A DNA stretch of 64,000 nucleotides, taken from positions 62,001 to 126,000 of the forward strand of contig NZ_NEHO01000014.1 of the NCBI RefSeq assembly GCF_002113375.1. Reading direction: 5' to 3'. The position numbers and the translations under genes are program-made. This document shows, piece by piece, positions 20,363-31,073 of this stretch. The notes under the pieces were generated by a model that had not been told where the DNA came from, ran no database searches, and was given only the letters and a program-made list of their open reading frames with translations. This stretch comes from Pseudomonas sp. R37(2017). Its GTDB lineage: Bacteria; Pseudomonadota; Gammaproteobacteria; Pseudomonadales; Pseudomonadaceae. Within the stretch, counting starts at the first letter, position 1, and each line of letters starts with the position of its first letter.

Positions 20363-21556
20363 ATGGAACTGGTTTTCGAACTGCTCGACCCCAAGCAGTT
20401 CATGCCCACGGGTTTATGCCGTAAAACGTTCACGCAGGACGGTGGTTTAATCGGTCGGAATGAGAAATGCGACTGGATTATTCCGGATCCCGATCGTCAT
20501 TTGTCCAATTATCATGTGGAGGTCAGCTACTGCGAAGGTACGTTTTTTCTCACTGACACCAGCCGCAACGGTGTTCAGGACGGCGCAAGCGGCGCATACC
20601 TGCGCAAGGGCGAAGCGGTGCGTATCGAACATGGCAGCACCTACATGTTGGGGGACGTCGAAATTCGTGCACGGCTGGTACCTGCCTCGGCGACCTTCGA
20701 CAGTGAGGTCGGCCGACCGCAAGCCGCGGGAAGCATTATTCCCGACGACGCCTTTTTCGAACTCGACCCGCTTGATGCCCTCTTGCAGCAAGAGCGCGGT
20801 CGCTCGGAAGTCGAGGAACTGATTTCACCGAGCACCATCCTCGAACCCCGCCAGCACGCTGATTACGCGCGCATCGACATGGAGAACCTGATAGTTCCGG
20901 AGCTGATCACTCCGCTTGCCGAACCCGCTCCGGCCGCGGTCTCGAAAGCGGTTGAATGTCAGAGCGAAGGATTCTGGGAGCATTTCAGCGCTGCACTGGG
21001 CGTGGATCTCAAAGACCTCGACGACGATGCCCGTGAGGCGCTGGCGTTGAGCGCGGCACGTTTGCTCAAGCAATGCGTCGGTGGCTTGCAGCAGAGCCTG
21101 CGCACCCGCAGTGAACTGAAAAACGAACTGCGTCTGGCCCAGACCACTGTACAAGGTGCCTGCAAAAACCCGCTGAAATTTGCCGCGGATACGAGTGACG
21201 CGCTGGGCATTCTGTTGCAGCCGGTCAAACCGGGCCAACTGCCGGCGGAGCAGGCGGTCTCCCGTGCGTTTCGCGATTTGCAGGCGCATCAGGTTGCGCT
21301 GTTGGCCGCCAGCCGCGCCGCCGTTCGCGGCACGCTGGAGCACTTCTCGCCGGAACAATTGACGCTGCGTTTCGAGCGTGACCACAAACCTCTGCTCGCC
21401 ACCTCCGGCAGTCGCTGGAGAGCTTACGGCCGATATCACCAGACCCTGCGTCAGGACGATGACTGGAGCGAGCGCCTGCTGGCCCGCGACTTCGCCCAGG
21501 CCTACGAAGAACAGATCCGCCTGATTTCCACTCTATACACCGACCTCCAGGGATGA
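20363..21556 (+). CDS. tagH: FHA-domain T6SS protein TagH (Fha)
   Basis: Fha proteins bind phosphothreonine and act downstream of the T6SS kinase to trigger assembly. The 397-residue product has an N-terminal FHA domain (about 1-100) with the expected GRNEKCDWIIPDPDRHLSNYH stretch (Gly-Arg, Ser-x-x-His) and the DTSRNGVQ turn. A variable linker and a C-terminal TagH-type helical domain (about 205-397; FWEHFSAALGVDL) follow. ATG 20363 is chosen over 20342 because AAGGAG lies 8 bases before it and the FHA fold begins directly after. Its presence with a linked phosphatase and kinase implies threonine-phosphorylation control. The stop overlaps tssJ. Confidence 0.93.
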   Translation: MELVFELLDPKQFMPTGLCRKTFTQDGGLIGRNEKCDWIIPDPDRHLSNYHVEVSYCEGTFFLTDTSRNGVQDGASGAYLRKGEAVRIEHGSTYMLGDVEIRARLVPASATFDSEVGRPQAAGSIIPDDAFFELDPLDALLQQERGRSEVEELISPSTILEPRQHADYARIDMENLIVPELITPLAEPAPAAVSKAVECQSEGFWEHFSAALGVDLKDLDDDAREALALSAARLLKQCVGGLQQSLRTRSELKNELRLAQTTVQGACKNPLKFAADTSDALGILLQPVKPGQLPAEQAVSRAFRDLQAHQVALLAASRAAVRGTLEHFSPEQLTLRFERDHKPLLATSGSRWRAYGRYHQTLRQDDDWSERLLARDFAQAYEEQIRLISTLYTDLQG

Positions 21557-22062
21557 TGCGCATGCCTCGCTGCTCGACCGCTTTTCTCAAGACGCTGACG
21601 GCGCTCGTGGCCTTTGGGCTGTTGGTCGGTTGTTCATCGCTGTCGCCGTATTCGAAAGTGACCAAGCTCAATCTGAAACTGACCACCAGCGATCAGTTGA
21701 ACCCGGACCTCAATGGGCGGCCCTCGCCGATTGTCGTGCGCCTGTTCGAGCTCAAGCACCCGGTGACCTTCGAAAACGCCGACTTTTTCAGCCTGTATGA
21801 ACGTGCCCGGGAAACCCTGGCCCCTGACCTGATCGCCGGCGAGGAGCTTGAACTGCGTCCGGGCGAAACCGTTGAGCTGAAACTCAGCGTGAAAGCAGGC
21901 AGCCGCTATGTGGGGGTGCTGGCCGCCTACCGAGACCTGCCGGAAACCAGGTGGCGCTACACCGTGCAAGTCACTCCCATGGAAGTCACCGCAGCTAATC
22001 TGACGCTCGATCAGGCCGGCATTCGCAATGGCCTCGAAGTGCTCGCCAGGGCGGATGACTGA
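21553..22062 (+). CDS. tssJ: T6SS outer-membrane lipoprotein TssJ
   Basis: TssJ anchors the TssLM trans-envelope complex in the outer membrane. The 169-residue product has a signal peptide with lipobox (VAFGLLVGC, Cys at about 27), then a beta-sandwich domain. That domain contains the family signature SPIVVRLFELKHPVTFENADF (key residues R-L-F-x-L and F-x-x-A-D-F), GEELELRPGE and a YVGVLAAYRDL strand. The start overlaps the tagH stop (ATGATG with TGA), and tssK follows two bases after the stop, so translation is likely coupled. Confidence 0.95.
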   Translation: MMRMPRCSTAFLKTLTALVAFGLLVGCSSLSPYSKVTKLNLKLTTSDQLNPDLNGRPSPIVVRLFELKHPVTFENADFFSLYERARETLAPDLIAGEELELRPGETVELKLSVKAGSRYVGVLAAYRDLPETRWRYTVQVTPMEVTAANLTLDQAGIRNGLEVLARADD

Positions 22063-22064
22063 TC

Positions 22065-23396
22065 ATGAATATCCATAAAGTCATTTGGCAGGAAGGCATG
22101 CTGCTGCGTCCGCAGCACTTCCAGCACAACGATCGTTACGTTGATCACCAGATGAAGACCCGCACCCGGTTGTTGGGCAGTTACACCTGGGGCTTCCTGA
22201 GTCTGGACATCGACTTGCAGTACCTCAACATGGGCAAACTGGTGATCAGCCAGGCCTCGGGGATTCTGCCGGACGGCAGCCTGTTCGAACTGGGCGGCAA
22301 CACCGAACCGCTGGCGCTGGATGTGCCGTCGAACACCGGTAACACGCCGATCTACCTGGCGCTGCCGCTGGTCACCGGTAATCACATCGAGTCGCGCCGG
22401 CCGGAGCAATCCGATGTGCTGGCGCGCTACATTGCGTACGAAGTCGATGTCGCCGACTCCAATGCCGGCGACGACTCCGCCAGCCAGGTACGTTGTGGGC
22501 GCGCGGACTTCAAGCTTTTGCTCGGCGAGCAGCAGGATGAACAGGCCTACGTGAAGCTGAAAGTCTGCGAAGTGCTCGACACCACGCCCGACGGTGTGAT
22601 CAGTCTCAACCCGGATTTTGTGCCGACCTACCTTCAGGCGCATTCCTCCATCTACCTGCTGTCGTGCCTGAAAGAAGTGATCAGCATGCTCGGTCACCGC
22701 GGGGACACCATCGCCGATCGTATCCGTTCCAACGGCAAGGTTGGCGGCGCGGAAGTCGGCGACTTCATGATGTTGCAACTGATCAACCGTACTGAACTGT
22801 TGCTGCGTCACTGCCTGGGGCTGGAACAGGTCCACCCCCAAGAGCTGTACCGCATACTGCTGACCCTGCTCGGCGATCTGGCGACGTTTTCCAGCGACAG
22901 CAAACGCCCCCGTCTGGACAGCCATTACCAGCACAGTGATCAGGGCGCGAGTTTTCGCAAACTGATGGACGCTATCCGTCAGGTGTTGTCGATGGTGTTG
23001 GAGCAGCACGCCATCGAGCTGATTCTGCAGGAGCGTCAATACGGCATCATCGTGTCGCCCTTGCACGACCACACATTGCTCGGTTCGGCTTCGTTCGTGC
23101 TGGCGGTCAGCGCCAACTGCGACAGCGAAGAACTGCGCCACCGTTTGCCGGCGCACCTCAAAGTCGCTCCGGTGGAAGGTATCCGACAGTTGGTGAACCT
23201 GCATCTGCCGGGCATCAAGGTCAGGCCGTTGCCGGTGGCTCCACGGCAGATAGCCTTCCACTCCAACAAAACCTATTTCATCCTCGAATTCAGTCCCGAA
23301 GACCTGGCACAACTGGAGCGTTCCGGCGGTTTCGCATTCCATGTGTCCGGCGATTTTTCCGGACTTGAACTGAAATTCTGGGCCATCAGGAACTGA
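22065..23396 (+). CDS. tssK: T6SS baseplate protein TssK
   Basis: TssK trimers link the baseplate to the TssLM membrane complex. The 443-residue product starts with the family hallmark VIWQEGMLLRPQHFQ and continues with the N-terminal shoulder domain, a helical middle (LLSCLKEVISMLGHRGD near residue 200) and the C-terminal head domain (SFVLAVSANCDSEELRHRLP). Length and order are canonical. It sits between tssJ and tssL, as in most T6SS clusters. Confidence 0.96.
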   Translation: MNIHKVIWQEGMLLRPQHFQHNDRYVDHQMKTRTRLLGSYTWGFLSLDIDLQYLNMGKLVISQASGILPDGSLFELGGNTEPLALDVPSNTGNTPIYLALPLVTGNHIESRRPEQSDVLARYIAYEVDVADSNAGDDSASQVRCGRADFKLLLGEQQDEQAYVKLKVCEVLDTTPDGVISLNPDFVPTYLQAHSSIYLLSCLKEVISMLGHRGDTIADRIRSNGKVGGAEVGDFMMLQLINRTELLLRHCLGLEQVHPQELYRILLTLLGDLATFSSDSKRPRLDSHYQHSDQGASFRKLMDAIRQVLSMVLEQHAIELILQERQYGIIVSPLHDHTLLGSASFVLAVSANCDSEELRHRLPAHLKVAPVEGIRQLVNLHLPGIKVRPLPVAPRQIAFHSNKTYFILEFSPEDLAQLERSGGFAFHVSGDFSGLELKFWAIRN

Positions 23397-23413
23397 CTGA
23401 CAGGAGTAAGAAC

Positions 23414-24280
23414 ATGGAGCATCCACAGGACAATAAGACCGTCTTGCTCGACCGAAAGGGACGTGGCCCGGCGCAAAGCCGATTGACCGACTCAACAGCG
23501 CCACCGAGATTTGAGCAACTTGAAGAGCGCATGATCTACGCCGCGAGTTCGCGTCCTGCCGAAGCGTTCAATATCAGTCTGAACTCGCTGGTGGCCGCCG
23601 CCTCGGAGTTGTTGTCGGAAGTGGTGCGGCTCAGGCACAGCAACACCAGCGAAGATCTGCAAGCGCTCAACCAGCGACTGACTGCCGGTATCAAACGGTT
23701 TAAAGAGCGCATGTTGCACAGCGGTGCCGAAAAAAGCGACGTATCGGCCGCGAGCTACGTGTTGTGCACCGTGATCGATGAAGCCGTCGTGACCACCTCG
23801 TGGGGTAGCGAAAGCCAGTGGTCGCAGATGAGCCTGCTCAGCAGCGTCCATAAGGAAACCTTTGGCGGCGAGAAGTTCTTCAAGGTTCTGGACTCCCTGT
23901 CGGCAAACCCGGTCAAGCATCTGCCGATGCTGGAACTGATGTACCTGTGCCTATCCCTCGGTTTTGAAGGGAAGTACCGCGTACAGGCACGCGGAATGCT
24001 CGAGCTCGAGGGCATCCGCGACGCCTTGTACCGGCAGATCCGCCATTTGCGCGGCGACGTGCCGCGTGAGTTGTCGCCGCATTGGGAAGGTCTGAATGAT
24101 CAGCGCCGCAGCCTGGTGCGTATCGTGCCGGCGTGGATGGTGGTGCTGTTTACCTTCGTCTGCCTGGTGGTGATGTATTCGGGTTTCGCCTGGGTACTGG
24201 GCGAGCAACGCGACATCGTTCTGCAACCCTACCAGCCTCTTGATCCAGCCGCAGTCGCAGCCGTAAACAGGGACGCGTGA
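23414..24280 (+). CDS. tssL: T6SS inner-membrane protein TssL (DotU)
   Basis: TssL is the cytoplasmic-facing inner-membrane subunit that contacts TssK and TssM. The 288-residue product has a polar N-terminal extension, the DotU helical domain (FNISLNSLVAAASELLSEV, then YVLCTVIDEAVVTTSWG near residue 115 and LMYLCLSLGFEGKYRV near 175) and a single C-terminal transmembrane helix (about 240-263). The product ends soon afterwards and lacks a peptidoglycan-binding OmpA-like domain, so anchoring must come from another protein. AGGAG precedes the ATG. The stop overlaps the tssM start. Confidence 0.95.
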   Translation: MEHPQDNKTVLLDRKGRGPAQSRLTDSTAPPRFEQLEERMIYAASSRPAEAFNISLNSLVAAASELLSEVVRLRHSNTSEDLQALNQRLTAGIKRFKERMLHSGAEKSDVSAASYVLCTVIDEAVVTTSWGSESQWSQMSLLSSVHKETFGGEKFFKVLDSLSANPVKHLPMLELMYLCLSLGFEGKYRVQARGMLELEGIRDALYRQIRHLRGDVPRELSPHWEGLNDQRRSLVRIVPAWMVVLFTFVCLVVMYSGFAWVLGEQRDIVLQPYQPLDPAAVAAVNRDA

Positions 24281-27200
24281 TGAAAATTTTTTTCAAGAAA
24301 CTCGGCGCATTCTTGCGCAAGACCTGGGTCTGGAGCCTGCTGGCGGTGCTGTTTGTTGCGCTGCTGGTGTGGTTCATCGGCCCCCTGCTGGCGGTGGATG
24401 ACTACAGGTTCTGGGAAGGCTCGACCTCCCGCTTGCTGACCATCAGTGTGTTGTGCCTGGTCTGGGGCCTGACGATGGTCTTCGTCAGCTGGCGCGCCGA
24501 CGTGCGTAAAAAGTCCTTGCAAGAAACCGACGACGGCCAACAGCAGATCCGTCGTGCGGATCTGATTGACAAGGAGCAAAAAGAGCTCACCGCGCGTTTC
24601 AAGGAAGCCTTGAAAACCTTGAAGACGTCGAGCCTGTATCGCGGTCGCAGCGAACGTTGGCGCGATGACTTGCCGTGGTACTTGCTGATCGGCCCACAAG
24701 CCAGTGGCAAGACCAGTCTGCTGGATTTCTCGGGCCTTGAGTTCCCGATCAACAGGATTGACCGCAAGCGGACCTTCGATACCCCCAGCGCTCGTCATTG
24801 TGACTGGTATTTTGCTGACCACGCTGTGCTCATCGACACGCCCGGGCGTTACATGACCCAGTCGGAAGCCGAAGTCGACGGCAGCGGCTGGAGCGCCTTG
24901 CTCGACTTGCTGCGCAAGCGTCGTCGCAATCGTCCCTTGAACGGCGTTCTGGTGACCATCCCGGTGCAAACCCTGCTGTGCTCCAACTCGCAAGACCTCC
25001 AGACCCTGGCGGGCAAGGTGCGCGCGCGTCTGCAGGATGTACATCAACAACTGCACGTCGATGTCCCGGTTTACCTGGTGTTGAGCAAGGCCGATCATGT
25101 GCCGGGTTTCGATGGGTTCTTCGATCAACTGACCCGCGAAGAAAGCGATCAGGTGTTCGGCACCAGTTTCCGTGAAGAGCAAAACGGCACCGATATTGCC
25201 GTGTTGCGCACCGAGTTCGAGGCGCTGCTGCGTCGCTTGAACAGCCAGGTGATCATGCGTATGCACCAGGAGCGCGATACACAGCGCCGTGGCGTCATCT
25301 TCGATTTCCCGCATCAATTGGAGCAGGTTGGCGAGCGCTTGTGCCAGTTTGTCGAGTTGGCATTTAGCGGCAACCGCTACCAGCGTGTCAGCCAGTTGCG
25401 CGGTTTCTATCTGACCAGTGCGCTGACCCCGTCAATGGACCCGGCTGCGGCTGCTGGCGGCGCCAACGAAGGCGCGAAGAGCGCCATGCGACCGACCGTC
25501 AGCATTGGCCGTTCTCGGTTCATACATCATTTGCTCAGCCGGGTGATTTTTCCCGAGGCCGAGTTGGCCGGCCTGGACAAGCGCGAGCGCAACCGCATTT
25601 ATTGGGGACAAAGTTCTCTGTACGTGGGTGCGCTGTCGATATTGACGCTGCTCGGCATGCTCTGGGCGGGTGGTTTTTCGGCCAACTACGAGCGTCTGGA
25701 AAACCTGCGCAACCTCGCCCAAAGCTGGAAGCAACAACACTCGGCACTGATCGCCGGTGATGATTCCATGGCCGTGCTCAAGGCCCTCGACAGCCGCTAT
25801 GCGGCGACCCAGGTTTTCCCGAAAAAAGGTGACCTGTCGTACCTCGAGCGTGGCGGCCTGTACCAAGGCAGGGACGTCGCACCGGTGGTCAATGGCGCTT
25901 ACGAGCGTGAGCTCGAAACGCAACTGCTGCCCAGGGTCGCGGTGCTGCTCGAAGGGCAGATCCGCGCCAACATGCAAGATCGCGAACGGCTGCTCAACAG
26001 CCTGCGCGCATACCTGATGCTGAACATGAAAGATCGTCGCGATGCCACGTGGATCAAGGATTGGGTGGCCACTGACTGGTCTGGGCGTTACGCCGGCAAC
26101 ACAGCGGTGCAGGACGGTTTGAACAGCCACTTCAAGCGTTTGCTGCAGCAGCCATTCATCTACCCGCTGAACGAGCAACTGGTGGCTCAGGCGCGTCAGG
26201 TATTGCGCGGCGAATCGCTGGCCAACGTGGTTTACCGGATGCTGCGCGAGCAGGCTCGCTACTTGCCGGAGTACCGTCTGAGTCAACACTTGGGGCCGCA
26301 GGGCTCGTTGTTTGTCGGCACCGATTACCTGATCCCGGGCTTCTACACGCGACAGGGTTATCAGCAGTTTTTCTCGGTTCAGGGATCTGCTCTGGTCACC
26401 GACATCCTGCGTGACAACTGGGTACTGGGTGAAGGTTCAGGCATCAGCAGCATGGACATGCGTCGCTTGATGGTTGAATTGGAGCAACTGTATTTCCGTG
26501 ACTATGCCAACTTCTGGAGCGAGGCGGTCGGCCAATTGGCACTGCCATCGATCAACGACGTGGGCGAGGCCGCCGAGCAACTGGCGGGCCTGACCTCGGC
26601 CAACTCGCCGATGCTGCAACTGCTGGTGCAAGTGCGCGAGAACACCCGTTTTCCGCTAATCGCCGAGAGCGCCGACGACGCCACTGCGATGGCCGAAAAA
26701 CTGGCGCAGAAGGGCGGTCAACTCGGCAAACGGGTGACGGCTGTAGCGGGCAAGGCCACGGATTTGGCGAAGAACCTGCCGGATTCCTCAAGGAAATCCC
26801 TGCGTTATCGCTTCGAACCATTACACCGTCTGCTGGATGACAATAACGGCCCGGCTGCTGATTTGGTCCCGGCGCTGACGGCGCTCAACGACCTGCAAAT
26901 GCAACTGGCAAGCCTGGCACGTGCCAGTGCGCCGGAGCAGGCTGCATTTGAAATGGCCAAGAGTCGCATGAGCGGCCATCGTGATGCGCTGAGCAACTTG
27001 CGCAATGCTTCACGCCGTCTTCCGAGACCGGTCAGCGTGTGGTTAAACGAGCGGGCTGAGGACACCTGGCGTCTGGTGCTCAACGAATCCTACCGATATC
27101 TGAACCAGCGCTATCAGAATGAGCTTTACAGCTTTTATGGCAAGGCAATCAACCAGCGTTATCCATTCAGCGCCCACAGCACCAGTGACGTGGCAATCAG

Positions 27201-27798
27201 CGACTTCCGCGAGTTCTTCAAGGGCCAGGGCATCAATGATCGTTTCTTCGAGACGTACATGCGTCCGTTCGTGAGCGGTGATCCGGGCAACTTCCGACTA
27301 CGCATCATCGACGGCCAAAGCCTGCCGGTGTCCAGGGTCTACCTCGATCAAATGGCGGCGGCACAAGTGATTCGCCAGAGCTTCTTCTCGATCAATCCGG
27401 CCGAACCGCAAGTGCAATTCAAACTGGAACCGTACACCCTCGACCCAGCGGTTAGCCGTTCTGAATTCAAGTTTGGCGACAAGACCATTGAGTACCGCCA
27501 TGGTCCGATTGTGCCAGTGTCGTTCAGATGGCCAGCCGATGCCGAGGACGGCCGCACCAGTCTGGTGCTGGACAAAATGGCGGGCCGCCCGATCGGCATC
27601 GAGAAAAACACCGGCCCATGGTCGTTGTTCCGTCTATTCGACCTGATGCAGACAGAGCACATGAGCGGTCGCGACGTGTTGGTGCTGAAAGCCGAAGTAG
27701 GCGGTCTGCGTGCCAACTACCTGCTGACCAGCCAGCGTACGCCGAACCCGTTCGACATGGATGTGCTACGCACTTTCCGTATGCCGGTGCAGCTCTGA
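24280..27798 (+). CDS. tssM: T6SS inner-membrane protein TssM (IcmF)
   Basis: TssM spans the periplasm and, with TssJ and TssL, forms the channel through which the tube passes. The 1172-residue product has two N-terminal transmembrane helices (about 14-36 and 47-69) and a cytoplasmic GTPase-like domain with a complete Walker A (GPQASGKT at about 138-145) and LIDTPGRY. A third transmembrane helix (about 447-466) precedes the long periplasmic region that ends in the IcmF C-terminal beta domain (PWSLFRLFDLMQ). ATG 24280 overlaps the tssL stop; a GTG three bases earlier is equally possible. An intact Walker motif is not universal among TssM proteins. Confidence 0.96.
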   Translation: MKIFFKKLGAFLRKTWVWSLLAVLFVALLVWFIGPLLAVDDYRFWEGSTSRLLTISVLCLVWGLTMVFVSWRADVRKKSLQETDDGQQQIRRADLIDKEQKELTARFKEALKTLKTSSLYRGRSERWRDDLPWYLLIGPQASGKTSLLDFSGLEFPINRIDRKRTFDTPSARHCDWYFADHAVLIDTPGRYMTQSEAEVDGSGWSALLDLLRKRRRNRPLNGVLVTIPVQTLLCSNSQDLQTLAGKVRARLQDVHQQLHVDVPVYLVLSKADHVPGFDGFFDQLTREESDQVFGTSFREEQNGTDIAVLRTEFEALLRRLNSQVIMRMHQERDTQRRGVIFDFPHQLEQVGERLCQFVELAFSGNRYQRVSQLRGFYLTSALTPSMDPAAAAGGANEGAKSAMRPTVSIGRSRFIHHLLSRVIFPEAELAGLDKRERNRIYWGQSSLYVGALSILTLLGMLWAGGFSANYERLENLRNLAQSWKQQHSALIAGDDSMAVLKALDSRYAATQVFPKKGDLSYLERGGLYQGRDVAPVVNGAYERELETQLLPRVAVLLEGQIRANMQDRERLLNSLRAYLMLNMKDRRDATWIKDWVATDWSGRYAGNTAVQDGLNSHFKRLLQQPFIYPLNEQLVAQARQVLRGESLANVVYRMLREQARYLPEYRLSQHLGPQGSLFVGTDYLIPGFYTRQGYQQFFSVQGSALVTDILRDNWVLGEGSGISSMDMRRLMVELEQLYFRDYANFWSEAVGQLALPSINDVGEAAEQLAGLTSANSPMLQLLVQVRENTRFPLIAESADDATAMAEKLAQKGGQLGKRVTAVAGKATDLAKNLPDSSRKSLRYRFEPLHRLLDDNNGPAADLVPALTALNDLQMQLASLARASAPEQAAFEMAKSRMSGHRDALSNLRNASRRLPRPVSVWLNERAEDTWRLVLNESYRYLNQRYQNELYSFYGKAINQRYPFSAHSTSDVAISDFREFFKGQGINDRFFETYMRPFVSGDPGNFRLRIIDGQSLPVSRVYLDQMAAAQVIRQSFFSINPAEPQVQFKLEPYTLDPAVSRSEFKFGDKTIEYRHGPIVPVSFRWPADAEDGRTSLVLDKMAGRPIGIEKNTGPWSLFRLFDLMQTEHMSGRDVLVLKAEVGGLRANYLLTSQRTPNPFDMDVLRTFRMPVQL

Positions 27799-28526
27799 TG
27801 CCCGTTCCCAACCCCTGGCGCAGCGCCGCGCGTACCGATGTCGGCAAAGTGCGGGAGCGCAACGAAGATGCTTTCCTGGACTGTCCACAACAGGGGTTGT
27901 GGGTGGTCGCTGACGGCATGGGCGGTTATCAGGGGGGCGATATCGCCAGCCAGTTGATCGTCGCCAGCCTCGCGGAATTGCCGGCGTTGTTCGATTTCGA
28001 CGAGCGCCTCAATGGCATCCGCCAGTGCCTGCACTGGCTCAACCGCCGCTTGGGGCAGGAGTTGACCGTCACCACCGAGCGCCATGACAGCATCATGGGC
28101 AGCACCGTGGTGGCGCTGTTGGTGAAAGGCAATCGCGCGGCCTGCATCTGGGCCGGTGACAGCCGTTGCTACCTGTGGCGCGGCCAGCGTTTATATCAAC
28201 TGTCCAGGGACCATTCGCTGCAACAGCAACTCATCGATGAACAAAACATGAGTGTCGAGGACGCCAAGGCTCACCCTGAAGCCCATGCCCTGACGCGTGC
28301 GGTCGGGGCAGCCGAGCAGTTGACCCTGGACGTGCTTGAACTCGAGGTCTATCCCGACGACGCGTTTTTGTTGTGCAGCGATGGTTTGTATCACGGGCTG
28401 ACCAGTGATGTCCTGGGTAACGCCCTGAGCCTGGCCACGCCGCGTGCTGCGCTGCAGTGTCTATTCGACGGCGCTTTGCGTGGTTCGGCGCGGGACAACC
28501 TGACGGCCGTGGTGATCCGCCAATGA
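27798..28526 (+). CDS. pppA: PP2C-type phosphatase PppA/Stp1 of the T6SS
   Basis: A serine/threonine phosphatase that reverses kinase-driven activation of the T6SS. The 242-residue product has the PP2C metal-binding motifs ERNEDAF (about 18-24), VADGMGGYQGG (about 36-46), WAGDSRCYL, LLCSDGLYHGL and the terminal DNLTAVVI. ATG 27798 overlaps the tssM stop (TGATG). The 3' end overlaps the kinase start (ATGA). Genes for a phosphatase and a kinase immediately after icmF are the stp1-stk1 arrangement I recall from P. aeruginosa HSI-II. Confidence 0.95.
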   Translation: MPVPNPWRSAARTDVGKVRERNEDAFLDCPQQGLWVVADGMGGYQGGDIASQLIVASLAELPALFDFDERLNGIRQCLHWLNRRLGQELTVTTERHDSIMGSTVVALLVKGNRAACIWAGDSRCYLWRGQRLYQLSRDHSLQQQLIDEQNMSVEDAKAHPEAHALTRAVGAAEQLTLDVLELEVYPDDAFLLCSDGLYHGLTSDVLGNALSLATPRAALQCLFDGALRGSARDNLTAVVIRQ

Positions 28527-29560
28527 CTCAACTCATGTTGCCGCTCGATGATCTGCTGGAGAGCGAAGCGCAAGCCAGTGACATGACTTACCTTGCGACT
28601 GGCACGCCTCTACACGCAAATCCGCATCACGCCGAGCCGGCAACGGTGCCGACCAAGGCAAGCGTTGGCGAAATGCCTGAGGTGCTGGCGGGTCGTTACC
28701 GTATCGAACGTCTACTCGGCGCCGGTGGCATGGGCACGGTCTACCGTGCTCGGGATTTGCTCAGTGAACAGTTTGGCGATCCCAACCCTCACATCGCACT
28801 GAAAATCCTCAGCGAAGAATTTGCCGAGACGCCAGACGCCAGCGCCTTGCTTTACAGCGAGTTCGCACTGACCCGACGCCTGCGCCATAACAACGTGTTG
28901 CGTTTACACACCTTTGAAGTCGACATCGACCACCAGCATGCCTTCATCACCATGGAGCTCATGCGTGGGCTGACCCTGGACAAACTGCTCTGTGAGCGAC
29001 CCTTGGGGCTGCCGTGGAATGAACTGCGCGATATCACTCTGCCGTTGCTCGATGCGCTGGCCTATGCCCACGCTTGCGGCGTGCTGCACGGTGATATCAA
29101 ACCAAGCAACGTGATGCTCTGCGAAGATGGCGTGCGTCTGTTCGATTTCGGACTGGGTATGGCCGAAGAGGGCATCCTGCCCGGTCTGCCGCGCCTGAGC
29201 CGCGAGCGCTTCAACGCCTGCACTCCCGGCTACGCTGCCCCGGAACTGCTCGAGAGACAGCCGTTGACCGCCCGCGCCGACGTTTATGGCGTGGCCTGCA
29301 TCATCTACGAATTGGCGAGCGGCAAACACCCGTTCCGCCGCTTACCCTCGACTGAGGCTCGCGATGAGCGTCTGGATCGAGTCTTGCAAGCACCCAGGAG
29401 TCTCCCGAAAAGCTGCTGGCCTGCTTTGCGAATGGCACTGGCTTTCGACCCGACGGCACGCGTCACCACAGTTTCCGATCTTTACCGGGTCCTGGGAGGA
29501 CCGACGTCATGGCTTGAACATTGGCGGTATCGGCGCAATAAGCAGCCAGGCGGTTTTTGA
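28523..29560 (+). CDS. Ser/Thr protein kinase PpkA/Stk1 of the T6SS
   Basis: A Hanks-type kinase expected to phosphorylate the FHA-linked T6SS machinery. The 345-residue product has an about 55-residue N-terminal tail, then the kinase domain with LLGAGGMGTVYRAR (P-loop, near 64), ALKIL lysine, a catalytic loop HGDIKPSNV at about 189 and FDFG near 205, and YAAPELL with the regulatory DVYGVACIIYEL. The catalytic loop is HGD rather than HRD, so it belongs to a non-RD-type subclass. No transmembrane helix or periplasmic sensor domain is visible, unlike long PpkA proteins, so the signal input is probably cytoplasmic. It is the last gene of the operon. Confidence 0.92.
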   Translation: MTQLMLPLDDLLESEAQASDMTYLATGTPLHANPHHAEPATVPTKASVGEMPEVLAGRYRIERLLGAGGMGTVYRARDLLSEQFGDPNPHIALKILSEEFAETPDASALLYSEFALTRRLRHNNVLRLHTFEVDIDHQHAFITMELMRGLTLDKLLCERPLGLPWNELRDITLPLLDALAYAHACGVLHGDIKPSNVMLCEDGVRLFDFGLGMAEEGILPGLPRLSRERFNACTPGYAAPELLERQPLTARADVYGVACIIYELASGKHPFRRLPSTEARDERLDRVLQAPRSLPKSCWPALRMALAFDPTARVTTVSDLYRVLGGPTSWLEHWRYRRNKQPGGF

Positions 29561-29607
29561 AAGAGCGGTGCGGGCTTGCAAACGGACCAGCTCGGCTGGC
29601 AAAAGCC

Positions 29608-29631
29608 AAAAAAAACCCCGCATAAGCGGGG
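29608..29631 (-). terminator. Rho-independent terminator of the paaFGHIJK operon
   Basis: A perfect 6-bp GC stem (CCCCGC 29616-29621, loop ATAA, GCGGGG 29626-29631) is followed, on the minus strand, by eight T residues (complement of A 29608-29615). It begins 18 bases beyond the paaK stop. On the plus strand there is no T-run, so it mainly stops leftward transcription, though the hairpin may also slow the converging T6SS operon transcript. Confidence 0.85.
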
Positions 29632-29648
29632 CTCAAAAGGTGCAGCAG

Positions 29649-30974
<1,326 letters not shown>

Positions 30975-31073
30975 GTGTTCACTCGAATTGTTTTTGTGTT
31001 CAAGCCCCTGCATGCAGGGGCTTTGAGTGCATGCCCCAAGGATAGCGCTCGGCACCTTGGGAATCGCGATTCT

